A DNA stretch of 64,000 nucleotides, taken from Rhodococcus marinonascens NBRC 14363 (GTDB taxonomy: Bacteria > Actinomycetota > Actinomycetes > Mycobacteriales > Mycobacteriaceae). Position numbers and translations under genes: made by a program. Positions 7,899 through 16,883 of this stretch are shown in pieces. The first letter of the stretch is position 1. Each line of letters starts with the position of its first letter. The stretch is taken from the NCBI RefSeq assembly GCF_001894885.1, contig NZ_BCXB01000012.1, forward strand, positions 1 through 64,000, written 5' to 3'. Under the pieces are notes generated by a model. That model searched no databases. It saw only the letters and a program-made list of their open reading frames with translations, and was not told the DNA's origin.

Positions 7899-9008
7899 TT
7901 GCTCGATGAACATCGGTTCCCGAGTTCATCGAGTGACAGCGTGACCTACCTCCCGTCCTCAATGCCTGCCACGCGCAAGAAGTGGCCCTGGATCGCTGCC
8001 GGATCCATCGTGGTCGTATCCGCGGTCCTCTTGCTCAGCCCGTGGCAGGACGACCAATCATCCGAGGTCGCAGCAGAATCGGCGACCCGCACGGTTGCGA
8101 GCCCGGCGACCACGCTTGGTCCATCGCATACCACTTCGACACAGGCACCGGCGGCGTCTGCGCCTGCGTCACCGATCGATCCCCTAATCGCGGGCGCCGT
8201 CGACAAGAACGACGCACTGCGCCTGCTCGCCACCCTCGAGATCAAGGGACGCGCACCGAAGACCGGCTATGACCGGGAACTGTTCGGGTCGTCGTGGACC
8301 GACGACGTCAGCGTGGAGGGCGGTCACAATGGGTGCGACACCCGAAATGACATCCTCCGGCGCGATCTCGAACAGATCGTGTTCAAGCCGGGTAGCCGTG
8401 ACTGCGCCGTGCAGACTGGAACACTGCTCGATCCCTACACCGGGAAAGCCATTTCCTTCGTGCGCGGCGAACGCACGTCCACGGCTGTGCAGATCGATCA
8501 CGTCGTCGCTCTGTCCGATGCGTGGCAGAAGGGCGCCCAGCAACTCGACACCGCCACCCGTAAGAACTTCGCGAACGACCCACGGAACCTGAAAGCCGTC
8601 GACGGCCCCGCCAACCAGCAGAAGTCGGACGGTGACGCCGCAACGTGGCTGCCGCCGAACAAGAGCTTCCGATGCACGTACGTGGCCGATCAGGTGGAGG
8701 TGAAGGCCGCCTACGGACTGTGGGTTACGCAGGCCGAGCACGACGCAATCGCGCGGGTTCTCCAGGACTGCGGAGCCGTGGAACCCGCCTCGGCCATGGT
8801 TCCCAGCACCGATCTCGCGCCGATCGCGTCGCCGGCGCCGGTCGTGCCGGACCCCGCCCCGTACGTCGACACGGCACCGCAGAGCGACGTGTACTACAAG
8901 AACTGTTCGGCGGCCAGGGCTGCGGGCGCCGCACCGGTCCGTATCGGCCAAGCCGGCTACGGAACCCACCTGGACCGCGACGGTGACGGCGTGGGCTGCG
9001 AAAGCTGA
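7899..9008 (+). CDS. Membrane-anchored HNH (DUF1524) nuclease with C-terminal Excalibur domain
   Basis: A basic KKWPWIAAG segment precedes a single hydrophobic stretch (signal or anchor), then a Ser/Thr/Ala-rich linker. Around residues 200-250 lies an HNH core of the DUF1524/GmrSD type: QIDHVVALSDAW, FANDPRNL, and a KSD turn. The last 40 residues form an Excalibur calcium-binding motif, with YYKNCSAARAAG and DRDGDGVGCES. The architecture fits an extracellular metal-dependent nuclease. The TTG at 7899 has GGAAAG eight bases upstream; GTG 7941 and ATG 7962 are alternatives and remove only cytoplasmic residues. Its stop is two bases from the convergent oxidase gene. Confidence 0.8.
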   Translation: MLDEHRFPSSSSDSVTYLPSSMPATRKKWPWIAAGSIVVVSAVLLLSPWQDDQSSEVAAESATRTVASPATTLGPSHTTSTQAPAASAPASPIDPLIAGAVDKNDALRLLATLEIKGRAPKTGYDRELFGSSWTDDVSVEGGHNGCDTRNDILRRDLEQIVFKPGSRDCAVQTGTLLDPYTGKAISFVRGERTSTAVQIDHVVALSDAWQKGAQQLDTATRKNFANDPRNLKAVDGPANQQKSDGDAATWLPPNKSFRCTYVADQVEVKAAYGLWVTQAEHDAIARVLQDCGAVEPASAMVPSTDLAPIASPAPVVPDPAPYVDTAPQSDVYYKNCSAARAAGAAPVRIGQAGYGTHLDRDGDGVGCES

Positions 9009-9009
9009 C

Positions 9010-10296
9010 TTACGCTCGACGCAGCGCGGTCCGATCGATCTCGGCGACGGACCTCAGACCACTCAACCCCATCGTGAGGTCGAACTCGGCAATCACGTTG
9101 GCCGTGGCGTCCCGAGCACCGGCCTGACCCGCGAGGGCCAGGCCGTAGAGGTGCGGGCGGCCGAGGGTCACCGCGTCCGCACCGAGTGCGAGGGCCTTGA
9201 AGACATCTGCTCCCGTGCGGACTCCGCTGTCGAGGAGCAGCTTCAGTCTGCCGTCGACGACGGGCGCGATGTCCACCAACGCGTCGAGCGAGGACACACT
9301 GCCGTCCACCTGTCGCCCACCGTGGTTGGACACGACGATGCCGTCCACCCCGGCGTCGAGCGCGCGACGGGCGTCGTCCGGATGGAGTACGCCTTTGAGT
9401 AGGACCGGGAGGGACGTCCTGCTGCGAAGGGTCTCGATGTCTGCCCAACTCAACGACGGCCGCGAGTAGATGTCCAGGAACGTCTCGACCGCGGCCCGGG
9501 GCTCCGGCGACCGGAGGTTGTCGAGGAAACGGCCAGGGAAGCGCCGGGTCATCGACACCAGCGACCGGATCGCGCCGAGCGTCACCTCGACGTCCGCCTT
9601 GCCCACCGTCGCCTTGATCCTGTCGTGCACGATCCTGCGGAACACTGGATCGGAGGTGTACTGCGCGATCCCCTGCCCCTGCGCGAAGGGGAGCGAGCCG
9701 AGGTTGAGATCCTCCGGACGCCAGCCGAGCATGGTCGTGTCGAGAGTGACGACGACGGCGTCCGCCCGAATGTTCTCGGCGCGCTGGAGCAGGCTGTCGA
9801 CGAGGTCGTCGTCCGTACTCCAGTACAGCTGGAACCACCGGGGAGCATCGCCCATCGCCGCCGCGCTTTCCTCCATCGGAGCGCAGCCTTGGTTGGAAAA
9901 GATGTAGGGCACACCCAATTCGGCGGCGGCCGCGGCGATCGCGACATCGCCCTCCGGCCGGGCGAGTTCGGAGGCACCAACGGGAGCGAGGAGAACCGGT
10001 GCCGGAATCCGGCGACCGAACAGTTCGATGCCGATGTCGCGCCTCGAGACGTCGCGCAGCACCCGGGGAACGATCTGCCACTTGTCGAATGCGTCCCGGT
10101 TGGCTTGCATCGTGCGGCCCAGGCCCGCGCCGCCGTGAACGTAGGCCCAGCCCTTCGCGCTCATTTTCTTCCGTGCCCGCCGCTCAAGAGTGTCGAAATC
10201 GGTGGGGACGGAAGGGGTACGACCGAGGACGCCGTCGCGATAGATCAGATTCTGGCGGGCCCGGCCCGGGCTGTCCCGGTTCTCGCTCTCAGACAT
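9010..10296 (-). CDS. FMN-dependent alpha-hydroxy-acid oxidase (lactate oxidase/monooxygenase-like)
   Basis: A TIM-barrel flavoenzyme that oxidises L-2-hydroxy acids to 2-oxo acids. The signature SNHGGRQVDG gives the catalytic His and substrate Arg, VLLKGVLHPDDA the FMN-binding Lys, and DSGVRTGADVFKAL plus LGRPHLYGLA the phosphate-binding loops. The blocks FQLYWSTDDDLVDSLL and TLDTTMLGWRPEDL with TSDPVF resemble lactate 2-monooxygenase more than LldD, but substrate cannot be assigned by eye. It has 428 residues and begins at ATG 10296. It ends two bases from the stop of the convergent nuclease gene. Confidence 0.85.
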   Translation of the reverse strand: MSESENRDSPGRARQNLIYRDGVLGRTPSVPTDFDTLERRARKKMSAKGWAYVHGGAGLGRTMQANRDAFDKWQIVPRVLRDVSRRDIGIELFGRRIPAPVLLAPVGASELARPEGDVAIAAAAAELGVPYIFSNQGCAPMEESAAAMGDAPRWFQLYWSTDDDLVDSLLQRAENIRADAVVVTLDTTMLGWRPEDLNLGSLPFAQGQGIAQYTSDPVFRRIVHDRIKATVGKADVEVTLGAIRSLVSMTRRFPGRFLDNLRSPEPRAAVETFLDIYSRPSLSWADIETLRSRTSLPVLLKGVLHPDDARRALDAGVDGIVVSNHGGRQVDGSVSSLDALVDIAPVVDGRLKLLLDSGVRTGADVFKALALGADAVTLGRPHLYGLALAGQAGARDATANVIAEFDLTMGLSGLRSVAEIDRTALRRA

Positions 10297-10510
10297 GAGC
10301 AGAGTCTTCCACAGCCCCGGACGGCTGGTTGCGGCGCGAACCGCGCATGCTTGCGCCGGACACCGAGTCCATCGACGAGAACTTCATTCTCGACGCGAGG
10401 GTAGCGCCGTCGGTGTGGGTAGTGGTAGCTGCCCCCTGGGGTGGCTATGGTCCGCGTATGCGCGACGAGACCGGGATCGAAACTGCCGGGATCTGAACCC
10501 GCATCCACGT

Positions 10511-11146
10511 GAGCGGCGGTGGGTGAGTGCGATCTTCTGCGTGCTCGACGCGGTCTACAGCATCGGTGCCCACTACGACAACCACGTGGTGCCGGTGGTC
10601 AAGCGGGTCGCCACAGATTTAGAGGTCTACTCACCGTCTGTGGAGATGTCGGGTCCGTAATCGGGCGATCCCGTTCCGCTCGATACCTTCCTCGACCGCT
10701 ACCCCGCCGCCGAGGCGCTGCTGGCGACAACGAAGAACCGGCAGAACACCTCGCCTCGGGGCGGGATACGCAAGGCTGACGCGGTACTGCAGTACGCAGC
10801 AATTCTGCATGAGCACGGGGTACGGACCCTCGCTGAAGCTCACGCGGTACTGACCGATCCCCTGCGCCTCGACGCAGTGGAAGCGGCGCTGCGGAAGGTG
10901 CCCGGCGAGGGCAAGTAGGGTATCCGCCGTGGCTACCTGTGGATGCTCATCGGGGATGAAAACACTGTCAAACCCAATCGGATGCTGCTGCATTGGCTTG
11001 CGTGCCACGGCGTGAAGGTGACGGCTGCCGAGGCCCGCATCGTGCTTCGGGACATCGCACAGCAGCTGAGCGCAATGATGGGCCGACAGGTTACTCCGTG
11101 GGAGGTCGACCACGCCATCTGGCTCGCGGCGCGTTCCGGACGCTAG
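10511..11146 (+). pseudogene. Conserved actinobacterial hypothetical gene with two in-frame stops
   Basis: One continuous frame reads WVSAIFCVLDAVYSIG, PLDTFLDRYPAAEALL, GYLWMLIGDENTVKPNRM and TPWEVDHAIWLAAR, which I recognise as a conserved actinobacterial protein of about 200 residues with no known function. TAA at 10658-10660 and TAG at 10916-10918 interrupt it without changing frame, and no good start precedes the first block, so it looks inactivated by point mutation. The last third could still be made from the ATG at 10943. Sequencing error is unlikely to give two stops without any frameshift. Confidence 0.6.
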
Positions 11147-11243
11147 CGGAGCACGCTTCTGAGTGAAGACGGAGCGAAGCGAATACCAGGCCGATCGTCA
11201 TAGTTTCGGCTATCGGAATCGAGGATCCGACGCCCCGACTTTG

Positions 11244-11282
11244 GGTGTTGGGATGCGGTGTTGGGATGCGGTGTTGGGATGC
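11244..11282. repeat. Three perfect 13-bp tandem repeats
   Basis: GGTGTTGGGATGC occurs three times without interruption. It is non-coding and lies between the broken gene and the hydrolase terminus. Confidence 0.8.
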
Positions 11283-11388
11283 GGAGAAGCGACGGACCGT
11301 CCGACGCGCTTGTCTGCGAGGAGGATACGGTCACGCCACCTTCCGCTCAACAACGAAATCCCGCCCGTCACACCGAGCGGAACCGCAC

Positions 11389-12297
11389 CTACGCCCCCCT
11401 TTCGTCCCAGATGTCGAGGAGCGATCGGAGGATCTCTTCCGACATGCCCAGGCCACCGAGATGACTTTCACCTTGCATCATGTGGAACTCGGCGTTGGGC
11501 AGTAGCGAGACCATGTGCTGACCGTGCCGCATCGGGATGATGTGGTCACAGTCGCCGTGCCACCATCGCACCGGAGTCGTCACAGAACTCACTTCAAATC
11601 CCCAGTCCCTGGTGAACAACACCAGGTCGGCGAACGGCGCACTGAGTTGCTTGCGGGTGCCGTTGAGAAGATCGTCGAGAAACATCGCCTTGAACTCCGG
11701 GCGTGCGAGCAGCCGGCGGTCGCCTTCTGGCGACATCCGTCCGTAGAGGTCGATGATCGGAGACGCGAACGGCCTCGCGAGCCGTATTACCGAACTAGCT
11801 GCCACTCCGACGGGAATGCCGCCCGCAGCCAACACCGGAGCCACCAGCGACGCAAAATCCATCAGCCCGCTACGGATTGCGTCGGGGCCTTTCGTCGGTG
11901 CGACACCTCCGATTACGGCGGTCGCGACCACCCGATCGGGCATGGCTCGGGCTGCGGCCAGCGTGTAGGGCCCGCCACCCGACAGCCCGATCACAGCCAT
12001 CTGATCGACACCCAGCGTGTCCGCGACCGTTCGGAGGTCGTCGGCAAAGTCGATCACCGCGCCGTAGTGGTGCAGCGTCGACGACCCCACACCCGGCCGG
12101 TCGATCCCGATCAACCTGACGTGCTCGCGTTCGGCGAATGCCCTTGCCTCCATCGGAACCTGACGCCTCGCGCCCGGCGTGCCGTGCAACCAGAAGATCG
12201 CTCTCCCCTGGGCCGAACCGAACTCCGCGAAACCGAGTCGGCGCCCCTCGCCTACAGCAACCGTGCCCTCCAACTGCGGGCGTGCAATATCCACCAT
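11389..12297 (-). CDS. Alpha/beta hydrolase
   Basis: A 302-residue alpha/beta-hydrolase-fold enzyme. The oxyanion segment FWLHGTPGARR, the nucleophile elbow GLSGGG (Ser at about residue 124), the acid in HGDCDHIIP and the His in GESHLGG form a complete catalytic triad. Substrate unknown; probably an ester or lipid-type hydrolase. The ATG at 12297 has no strong ribosome site, and a GTG directly after it is possible. It is transcribed away from the phosphodiesterase gene that begins at about 12481. Confidence 0.8.
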   Translation of the reverse strand: MVDIARPQLEGTVAVGEGRRLGFAEFGSAQGRAIFWLHGTPGARRQVPMEARAFAEREHVRLIGIDRPGVGSSTLHHYGAVIDFADDLRTVADTLGVDQMAVIGLSGGGPYTLAAARAMPDRVVATAVIGGVAPTKGPDAIRSGLMDFASLVAPVLAAGGIPVGVAASSVIRLARPFASPIIDLYGRMSPEGDRRLLARPEFKAMFLDDLLNGTRKQLSAPFADLVLFTRDWGFEVSSVTTPVRWWHGDCDHIIPMRHGQHMVSLLPNAEFHMMQGESHLGGLGMSEEILRSLLDIWDERGA

Positions 12298-12480
12298 GAC
12301 CCACAGCTTCGCACGTGACTCCAGTCACGATTCGCCCCGGGACCAGTTCTCCGTCACGCGGCAGATGTGAACTGGCCTTTTGCCGTGTCAGGATCTACTC
12401 GGATCGCCGACTCACCCTCAGCGGCCAACCTGAGGCCTGTACCGCGCCGGGTTATGAGCCGATCGGCCATAGTGGATTGC

Positions 12481-13638
12481 ATGACCGTCTCGGCGCCCCA
12501 ACTCGACGTGTACTCACAGCCCACGCTGTCTACCCTGATGCCGTCCGTCCTCGCCTCGCTGGGCGCCGCCGGCGAGGCCAATCGCCTACACCTGCCGGAC
12601 AGCCGGCACACCGTGGTCCTGTTGATCGACGGCCTGGGCTGGAACCTGCTGCATCGTCACCGGGAATACGCGCCTTTCCTCGACAGCCTGTCCGGCCGGC
12701 CGATCCGCGCGGGATTCCCCACCACTACGGCCACCAGCATCGCGTCCCTCGGTACCGGGTTGCCGTCCGGCAGCCACGGCATCACCGGCTACCAGTCATA
12801 CGTTCGTGAGGTTCGCGGCGCTCTCAACTGGTTGTCTTGGCAATCGGGGCGCGGCCGGGACGAACGCGGGCGCCTGGTACCCGAGGTCACCCAGCCCTCA
12901 CCCACGGTCTTCGAACGTGCTACGGCAGCGGGCATTTCATGCCGCACCGTGGCTCCCGCGAAGTTCGACGGGTCCGGACTCACTCGCGCAGTCCTGCGCG
13001 GCGGCACGTTCACGGGCATACATGCATATGGCGACTTGATCGCACACGTCGCCGCAGCGGCCCGGGCAGGGGATCGGACCCTCACGTACTGCTATCTCAG
13101 CGAAATCGACACATTGGGCCACATCTATGGACCTGGTTCCGAGTCCTGGCTCAATCAGTTGACCCTGGTCGACCGTCTCGTCGAGAACGTCGTCGCGGGC
13201 CTCGAGGGCACCGACAGCACGCTCTACGTGACCGCGGACCACGGCATGGTCACCGTGGACGACAAGGACAAGATCGACTTCGATACCGCACCTGCTCTGT
13301 CGGACGACGTCGTGACGCTCGCGGGTGAGCCGCGGTGCAGGCACGTCCACACACGGCGGGGTGCCGCAGCCGACGTCGCGGATCGTTGGCGGGCGGAACT
13401 GGGACACCGCATGTGGATCGGGACAAGGGATGAGGCCCTCGCCGCAGGGCTTTTCGGGCCCGCCGTGCGATCCGAGATACACGACCGCATCGGACACGTC
13501 GTCGCCATTGCGCAGGGCGGTGTCGCCGTGGTCCGGCGGAAAGTGGAATCGAGGCTGTCCGCACTGCCCGGACAGCACGGGGCGCTCACGGACGACGAGT
13601 TGCTGATTCCCTTGTTGCACGGCACCACCACTGCCTAG
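12481..13638 (+). CDS. Type I phosphodiesterase / nucleotide pyrophosphatase family protein
   Basis: An alkaline-phosphatase-superfamily enzyme. The first metal and nucleophile region reads VVLLIDGLGWN and GFPTTTATSIASLGTG, with the second Thr of TTTATS as likely nucleophile; later metal ligands are in SEIDTLGHIYG and TADHGMV. These define the AP-like phosphodiesterase/pyrophosphatase family. It lacks a signal peptide, so a cytosolic role on phosphodiester substrates is likely. The ATG at 12481 starts MTVSAPQLDVY; the upstream in-frame extension to 12367 has the composition of non-coding DNA. Confidence 0.8.
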   Translation: MTVSAPQLDVYSQPTLSTLMPSVLASLGAAGEANRLHLPDSRHTVVLLIDGLGWNLLHRHREYAPFLDSLSGRPIRAGFPTTTATSIASLGTGLPSGSHGITGYQSYVREVRGALNWLSWQSGRGRDERGRLVPEVTQPSPTVFERATAAGISCRTVAPAKFDGSGLTRAVLRGGTFTGIHAYGDLIAHVAAAARAGDRTLTYCYLSEIDTLGHIYGPGSESWLNQLTLVDRLVENVVAGLEGTDSTLYVTADHGMVTVDDKDKIDFDTAPALSDDVVTLAGEPRCRHVHTRRGAAADVADRWRAELGHRMWIGTRDEALAAGLFGPAVRSEIHDRIGHVVAIAQGGVAVVRRKVESRLSALPGQHGALTDDELLIPLLHGTTTA

Positions 13639-13717
13639 CCGCCCTGGTGCCACTCCATCGTCCCGCCGCTCTCCAGTCCGGCTCCTCCAGCAGCCGGCCT
13701 GGCGGGACCGGCTCGGG

Positions 13718-14737
13718 TCACTTCTTCGCGAGGACCGGCATCGTCACGACCTGAGCCGCGTAGGACAGCCCGGCACCGAATGCGAGCAACAGGGCTGTGT
13801 CACCCGGCTTGGTGTCGCCAGACTCCAACATGGCTGCCATCGCCAGCGGCACCGATGCTGCCGAGGTGTTACCGTTCTCGGCGATGTCGTCAGAGACCGG
13901 GACGCTCTCCGGGAGCTTCATGCTCCGGGCGATCACCTCCGTGATCCGCGAGTTGGCCTGGTGCGGAACGAACGCGTCGAGATCATCGACCGACAGCCCT
14001 GCCTTGTCCAGCGCGGAGAGCGCAACCTTACCCATCTCGAAGGCGGCCCAGCGGAACACCGCGGTTCCGGTCATCTTGATGTACGGGCGCGTGGCGCCCG
14101 GCGTCGTGATGTATTCGTACCAATCCATATCCTGCACGATGGCGCCGGACTGGGCGCCGTCCGAACCCCACTCCACCGGCCCGATACCCGCGACGTCGCT
14201 CTTGCCGACGACGACAGCCCCGGCGCCGTCACCGAAGATGAAACGAGTGGCGCGGTCGGTCGGGTCGGTGGTGACGCTCATCTTCTCGACACCCACCACG
14301 AGTACATAGTCGACGGATCCTCCCCGCACCAGATCTGACGCCACGGTCAGCGCCGTGCAGAAGCCCGCGCACCCGCCGCTGAGGTCGAACGCGCCGGGTC
14401 CACCAGTGCCCAGCGCGTCGGCAACCACGGCCGCGGCCGGGGGCGTCAACAAGAGATACGTCGACGTGGCGACGATGACGCAGCCGATCTGCGCGGGATC
14501 GACCCCACTCGCCGCGATCGCGTCGCGTCCTGCGGCTATGGACATCGTGACGACGTTCTCGTCTTCCGCCGCGAATCGCCGGTTCCGAATACCCGAACGA
14601 GACTGGATCCACTCATCCGTCGAGTCGATCAACTCACAGATCTCGTCGTTGGTGACGACCCGTTCGGGCCGATACACGCCGAGTCCGAGAAGGGCGGACT
14701 GCCGACCTCCAGCCGCGGTGGCGATCTGCTTTCCCAT
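13718..14737 (-). CDS. fabH: Beta-ketoacyl-ACP synthase III (FabH/KAS III)
   Basis: Condenses an acyl-CoA primer with malonyl-ACP to start fatty-acid elongation. The full triad is visible: C123 in LSGGCAGF, His in VPHQANSRI, and Asn in ENGNTSAAS. At 339 residues it is normal length. The ATG at 14737 has a GAGGAGA ribosome site. No acyl carrier or FAS-II gene adjoins it, so whether it primes housekeeping, mycolate or specialised lipids is open. It converges on the phosphodiesterase gene with an 80-base gap holding only a weak 6-bp hairpin (13678-13697). Confidence 0.9.
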   Translation of the reverse strand: MGKQIATAAGGRQSALLGLGVYRPERVVTNDEICELIDSTDEWIQSRSGIRNRRFAAEDENVVTMSIAAGRDAIAASGVDPAQIGCVIVATSTYLLLTPPAAAVVADALGTGGPGAFDLSGGCAGFCTALTVASDLVRGGSVDYVLVVGVEKMSVTTDPTDRATRFIFGDGAGAVVVGKSDVAGIGPVEWGSDGAQSGAIVQDMDWYEYITTPGATRPYIKMTGTAVFRWAAFEMGKVALSALDKAGLSVDDLDAFVPHQANSRITEVIARSMKLPESVPVSDDIAENGNTSAASVPLAMAAMLESGDTKPGDTALLLAFGAGLSYAAQVVTMPVLAKK

Positions 14738-15041
14738 CGATCGATCTCCTCATCAGGTCCCGCGTGGTTACGCGCAGTGTCGACTTGCTGTTTTGCACAC
14801 GTTACGTCGAAGACCTCCTCGCGGGTAGCGCCGGTGGCTGGTTATCGACCGATCACACCGCCAGGAGCGGTATCGGACGGAACGTAGACTCAGAGATCAA
14901 GATGCTTGGCGGGGGTCAAATCGACACACCAACGGGAACCAAATTGTTAAACTTCTTGCGATTTCCAGCAGTTGTCACCGCTAGCGGTGATCGGTCGGGC
15001 CACACGATTCCGCCTGTTGCTAGAGATTGGAGTGTCCCCTC
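14738..15041. other. Divergent promoter region, fabH / DUF4185 gene
   Basis: The 304-base spacer between divergent genes holds no frame of note. It has an AT-richer block around 14935-14965 and a perfect palindrome at 14975-14990. Confidence 0.5.
14975..14990. promoter_or_regulatory. Perfect 16-bp palindrome upstream of the DUF4185 gene
   Basis: TCACCGCTAGCGGTGA is fully self-complementary and lies 52 bases before the TTG start, where a repressor would act. No matching site was noticed elsewhere in the window. Confidence 0.45.
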
Positions 15042-16154
15042 TTGAAGCGAACGAAAGCTCTCGCGGTGGTGTCCCTCGCCAGCGTCGTGATGTCGTTGAT
15101 TGCGTTCGCCGCGCCCACAGCGGCCAACCCGAACATCATCAATCCGATACCCGGACTCAACGGCACCAACGGCATCCCCAACCTCACTGGACGCACACGC
15201 GCTGTGGCGCAGCAGACGGGACTGCTCAGTGCCAACCGCACCCAGGACGCCAACGTCCTCGGCACCGATCTCGGCATCATGTGGGACAACGGCCGGGGAC
15301 AAATTCTCACGGCGTTCGGCGACTCCGCCGGACTCGGACTCCCCAATCTGCTGTCGGGCAGTTTGTGGGCCTGGCGCAGCAGCACCCTGTTCCGCAGCTC
15401 GGACCGCAACCTCTCCGACGGCATGAGCTTCGACAGCTCCCCACGCGACATCTTCGGCCAGGCGAAGGAGCTCGTCCCGAGCCCCAAGATTCCGTTCGTC
15501 GAGATCAGCCGTGTCCCCACGGCCGGCGTCGCGGTCGGTGACACCCAAATCCTGAGCATGATGTCGGTGCGAGACTGGGGCGAGGCCGGATCGTGGCATA
15601 CCAACTACTCCGGTCTCGCCTACTCGCACGACAACGGTGAGAACTGGGCCGTCGCCCCCGAGACGCAGCGTCCGAACGTCGGCGGCAACGCCAACTTCCA
15701 GATGAGCGCCTTTGTCGAGTCCGACGGTTTCGTCTACCAGTACGGAACTCCACCCGGACGCGGCGGGCTCGTGCACCTCGCGCGTGTCCCCGAGGCCCAG
15801 ATCATGGACCTGAGCGCCTACGAGTACTTCGACGGTGCCGAGTGGATCGAGTCGAACCCCGACGTCGCCAGACCGATCATGCCCGGCAGGGTCGGCGAAC
15901 TGTCCGTCGCCTACAACGAGTTCCTCGGTCAATACCTCATGCTGACCACCGACCAGTTCAACTCCGTGGTGATGCGTCGCTCACCGTCGCTCACCGGCCC
16001 GTGGAGCGAACCCGAGACCCTCATCGACACCAGAGAACTCCCGAGCGCGTATGGAGCCTATATCCACCCGTGGTCGTCGGGGCCGGATCTCTACTTCCTT
16101 ACGACCGTTCACAGCAACTACAACGTGCTCCTCATGCACACGACGCTGGCGTAG
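15042..16154 (+). CDS. Secreted DUF4185 protein
   Basis: A 370-residue exported protein. The signal peptide has KRTKALAVV, a hydrophobic core and an ALA-type cleavage site near APTAANP. The mature part matches DUF4185, a glycosidase-like beta-propeller family common in mycolic-acid bacteria: GTDLGIMWDNGRGQ, AFGDSAGLG, YSHDNGENWAV and GAYIHPWSS. The enzymatic role is unproven. The TTG at 15042 follows GGAG at nine bases; the TTG at 15027 would add five residues. Confidence 0.8.
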   Translation: MKRTKALAVVSLASVVMSLIAFAAPTAANPNIINPIPGLNGTNGIPNLTGRTRAVAQQTGLLSANRTQDANVLGTDLGIMWDNGRGQILTAFGDSAGLGLPNLLSGSLWAWRSSTLFRSSDRNLSDGMSFDSSPRDIFGQAKELVPSPKIPFVEISRVPTAGVAVGDTQILSMMSVRDWGEAGSWHTNYSGLAYSHDNGENWAVAPETQRPNVGGNANFQMSAFVESDGFVYQYGTPPGRGGLVHLARVPEAQIMDLSAYEYFDGAEWIESNPDVARPIMPGRVGELSVAYNEFLGQYLMLTTDQFNSVVMRRSPSLTGPWSEPETLIDTRELPSAYGAYIHPWSSGPDLYFLTTVHSNYNVLLMHTTLA

Positions 16155-16176
16155 TTCTCGTACTAGCGTCGGGTCC

Positions 16177-16800
16177 ATGGATGCATCGGCATGGGATGAG
16201 CGGTATTCGCAGAGCGACCTCGTATGGGGCGTGCCACCGAACGCGGTACTAGTCGAGCAGGCCACCTCACTCCCCCGCGGTTGCGCACTCGACCTCGCGT
16301 GCGGCGAGGGCAGAAATGCGCTCTGGCTCGCCACCCGTGGCTGGAAGGTGACGGGCCTCGACTACTCGGTCGTAGCCCTCGACAAGGCCGCCCGGGTCGC
16401 CGCCGAAGCGCCCCGGTCGGTCCGCGAACGGCTCGACTATCGGGTTGCCGATGTCACCGGTGCGGACCTCGGCGGCGAGTACAACCTCGTCCTGATGATC
16501 TACCTCCACCTCGCCCCGACGGAACGTCTACAGGTTGTGAACCGCGCCATATCCGCTCTGAAACCTGACGGAATCCTCATGATTTTGGGCCACGACGCCG
16601 TTAACCCGACGCAGGAGGTCGGAGGTCCGCAGGATCCCGAAATCTTCTACACACCAGATGATTTAGTAGCATCGGTCAAAGGCAAACTCGAGGTCGACGT
16701 TGCCGAACGACGCTACCGGGAGACCGACGCCGGCACCGCGATCGACGCGCTCGTGGTCGCGCACCGCCCTGGTCTTGGCAGTCAGGAAAATGGGGCGTAA
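16177..16800 (+). CDS. Class I SAM-dependent methyltransferase
   Basis: A 207-residue single-domain methyltransferase. SAM-binding motif I is ALDLACGEGRNALWLA, the acidic post-I residue is in VTGLDYS, and motif II lies near VADVTGADLGGEYNLVL. The MDASAWDERYSQSDLVWG start is typical of the TehB-like/Methyltransf_25 group, and substrate cannot be read from sequence. It starts 22 bases after the DUF4185 gene, possibly co-transcribed, and ends 84 bases before fadE5, with an operator in between. Confidence 0.8.
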   Translation: MDASAWDERYSQSDLVWGVPPNAVLVEQATSLPRGCALDLACGEGRNALWLATRGWKVTGLDYSVVALDKAARVAAEAPRSVRERLDYRVADVTGADLGGEYNLVLMIYLHLAPTERLQVVNRAISALKPDGILMILGHDAVNPTQEVGGPQDPEIFYTPDDLVASVKGKLEVDVAERRYRETDAGTAIDALVVAHRPGLGSQENGA

Positions 16801-16812
16801 TATCGGGCAATG

Positions 16813-16826
16813 TTACCGACGAGTAA
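16813..16826. promoter_or_regulatory. TTACY-N4-RGTAA operator candidate, fadE5 promoter
   Basis: TTACC-GACG-AGTAA lies 57 bases before the fadE5 start. The same pattern occurs between fadA2 and fabG4 (22689-22702) and before the TetR gene (25670-25683), which points to one TetR-controlled regulon. Confidence 0.55.
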
Positions 16827-16883
16827 TAACTTGGGCGGTACTTGCTGATAGACCGCACCATCTCACCGGGAGAGATAGAAGAC

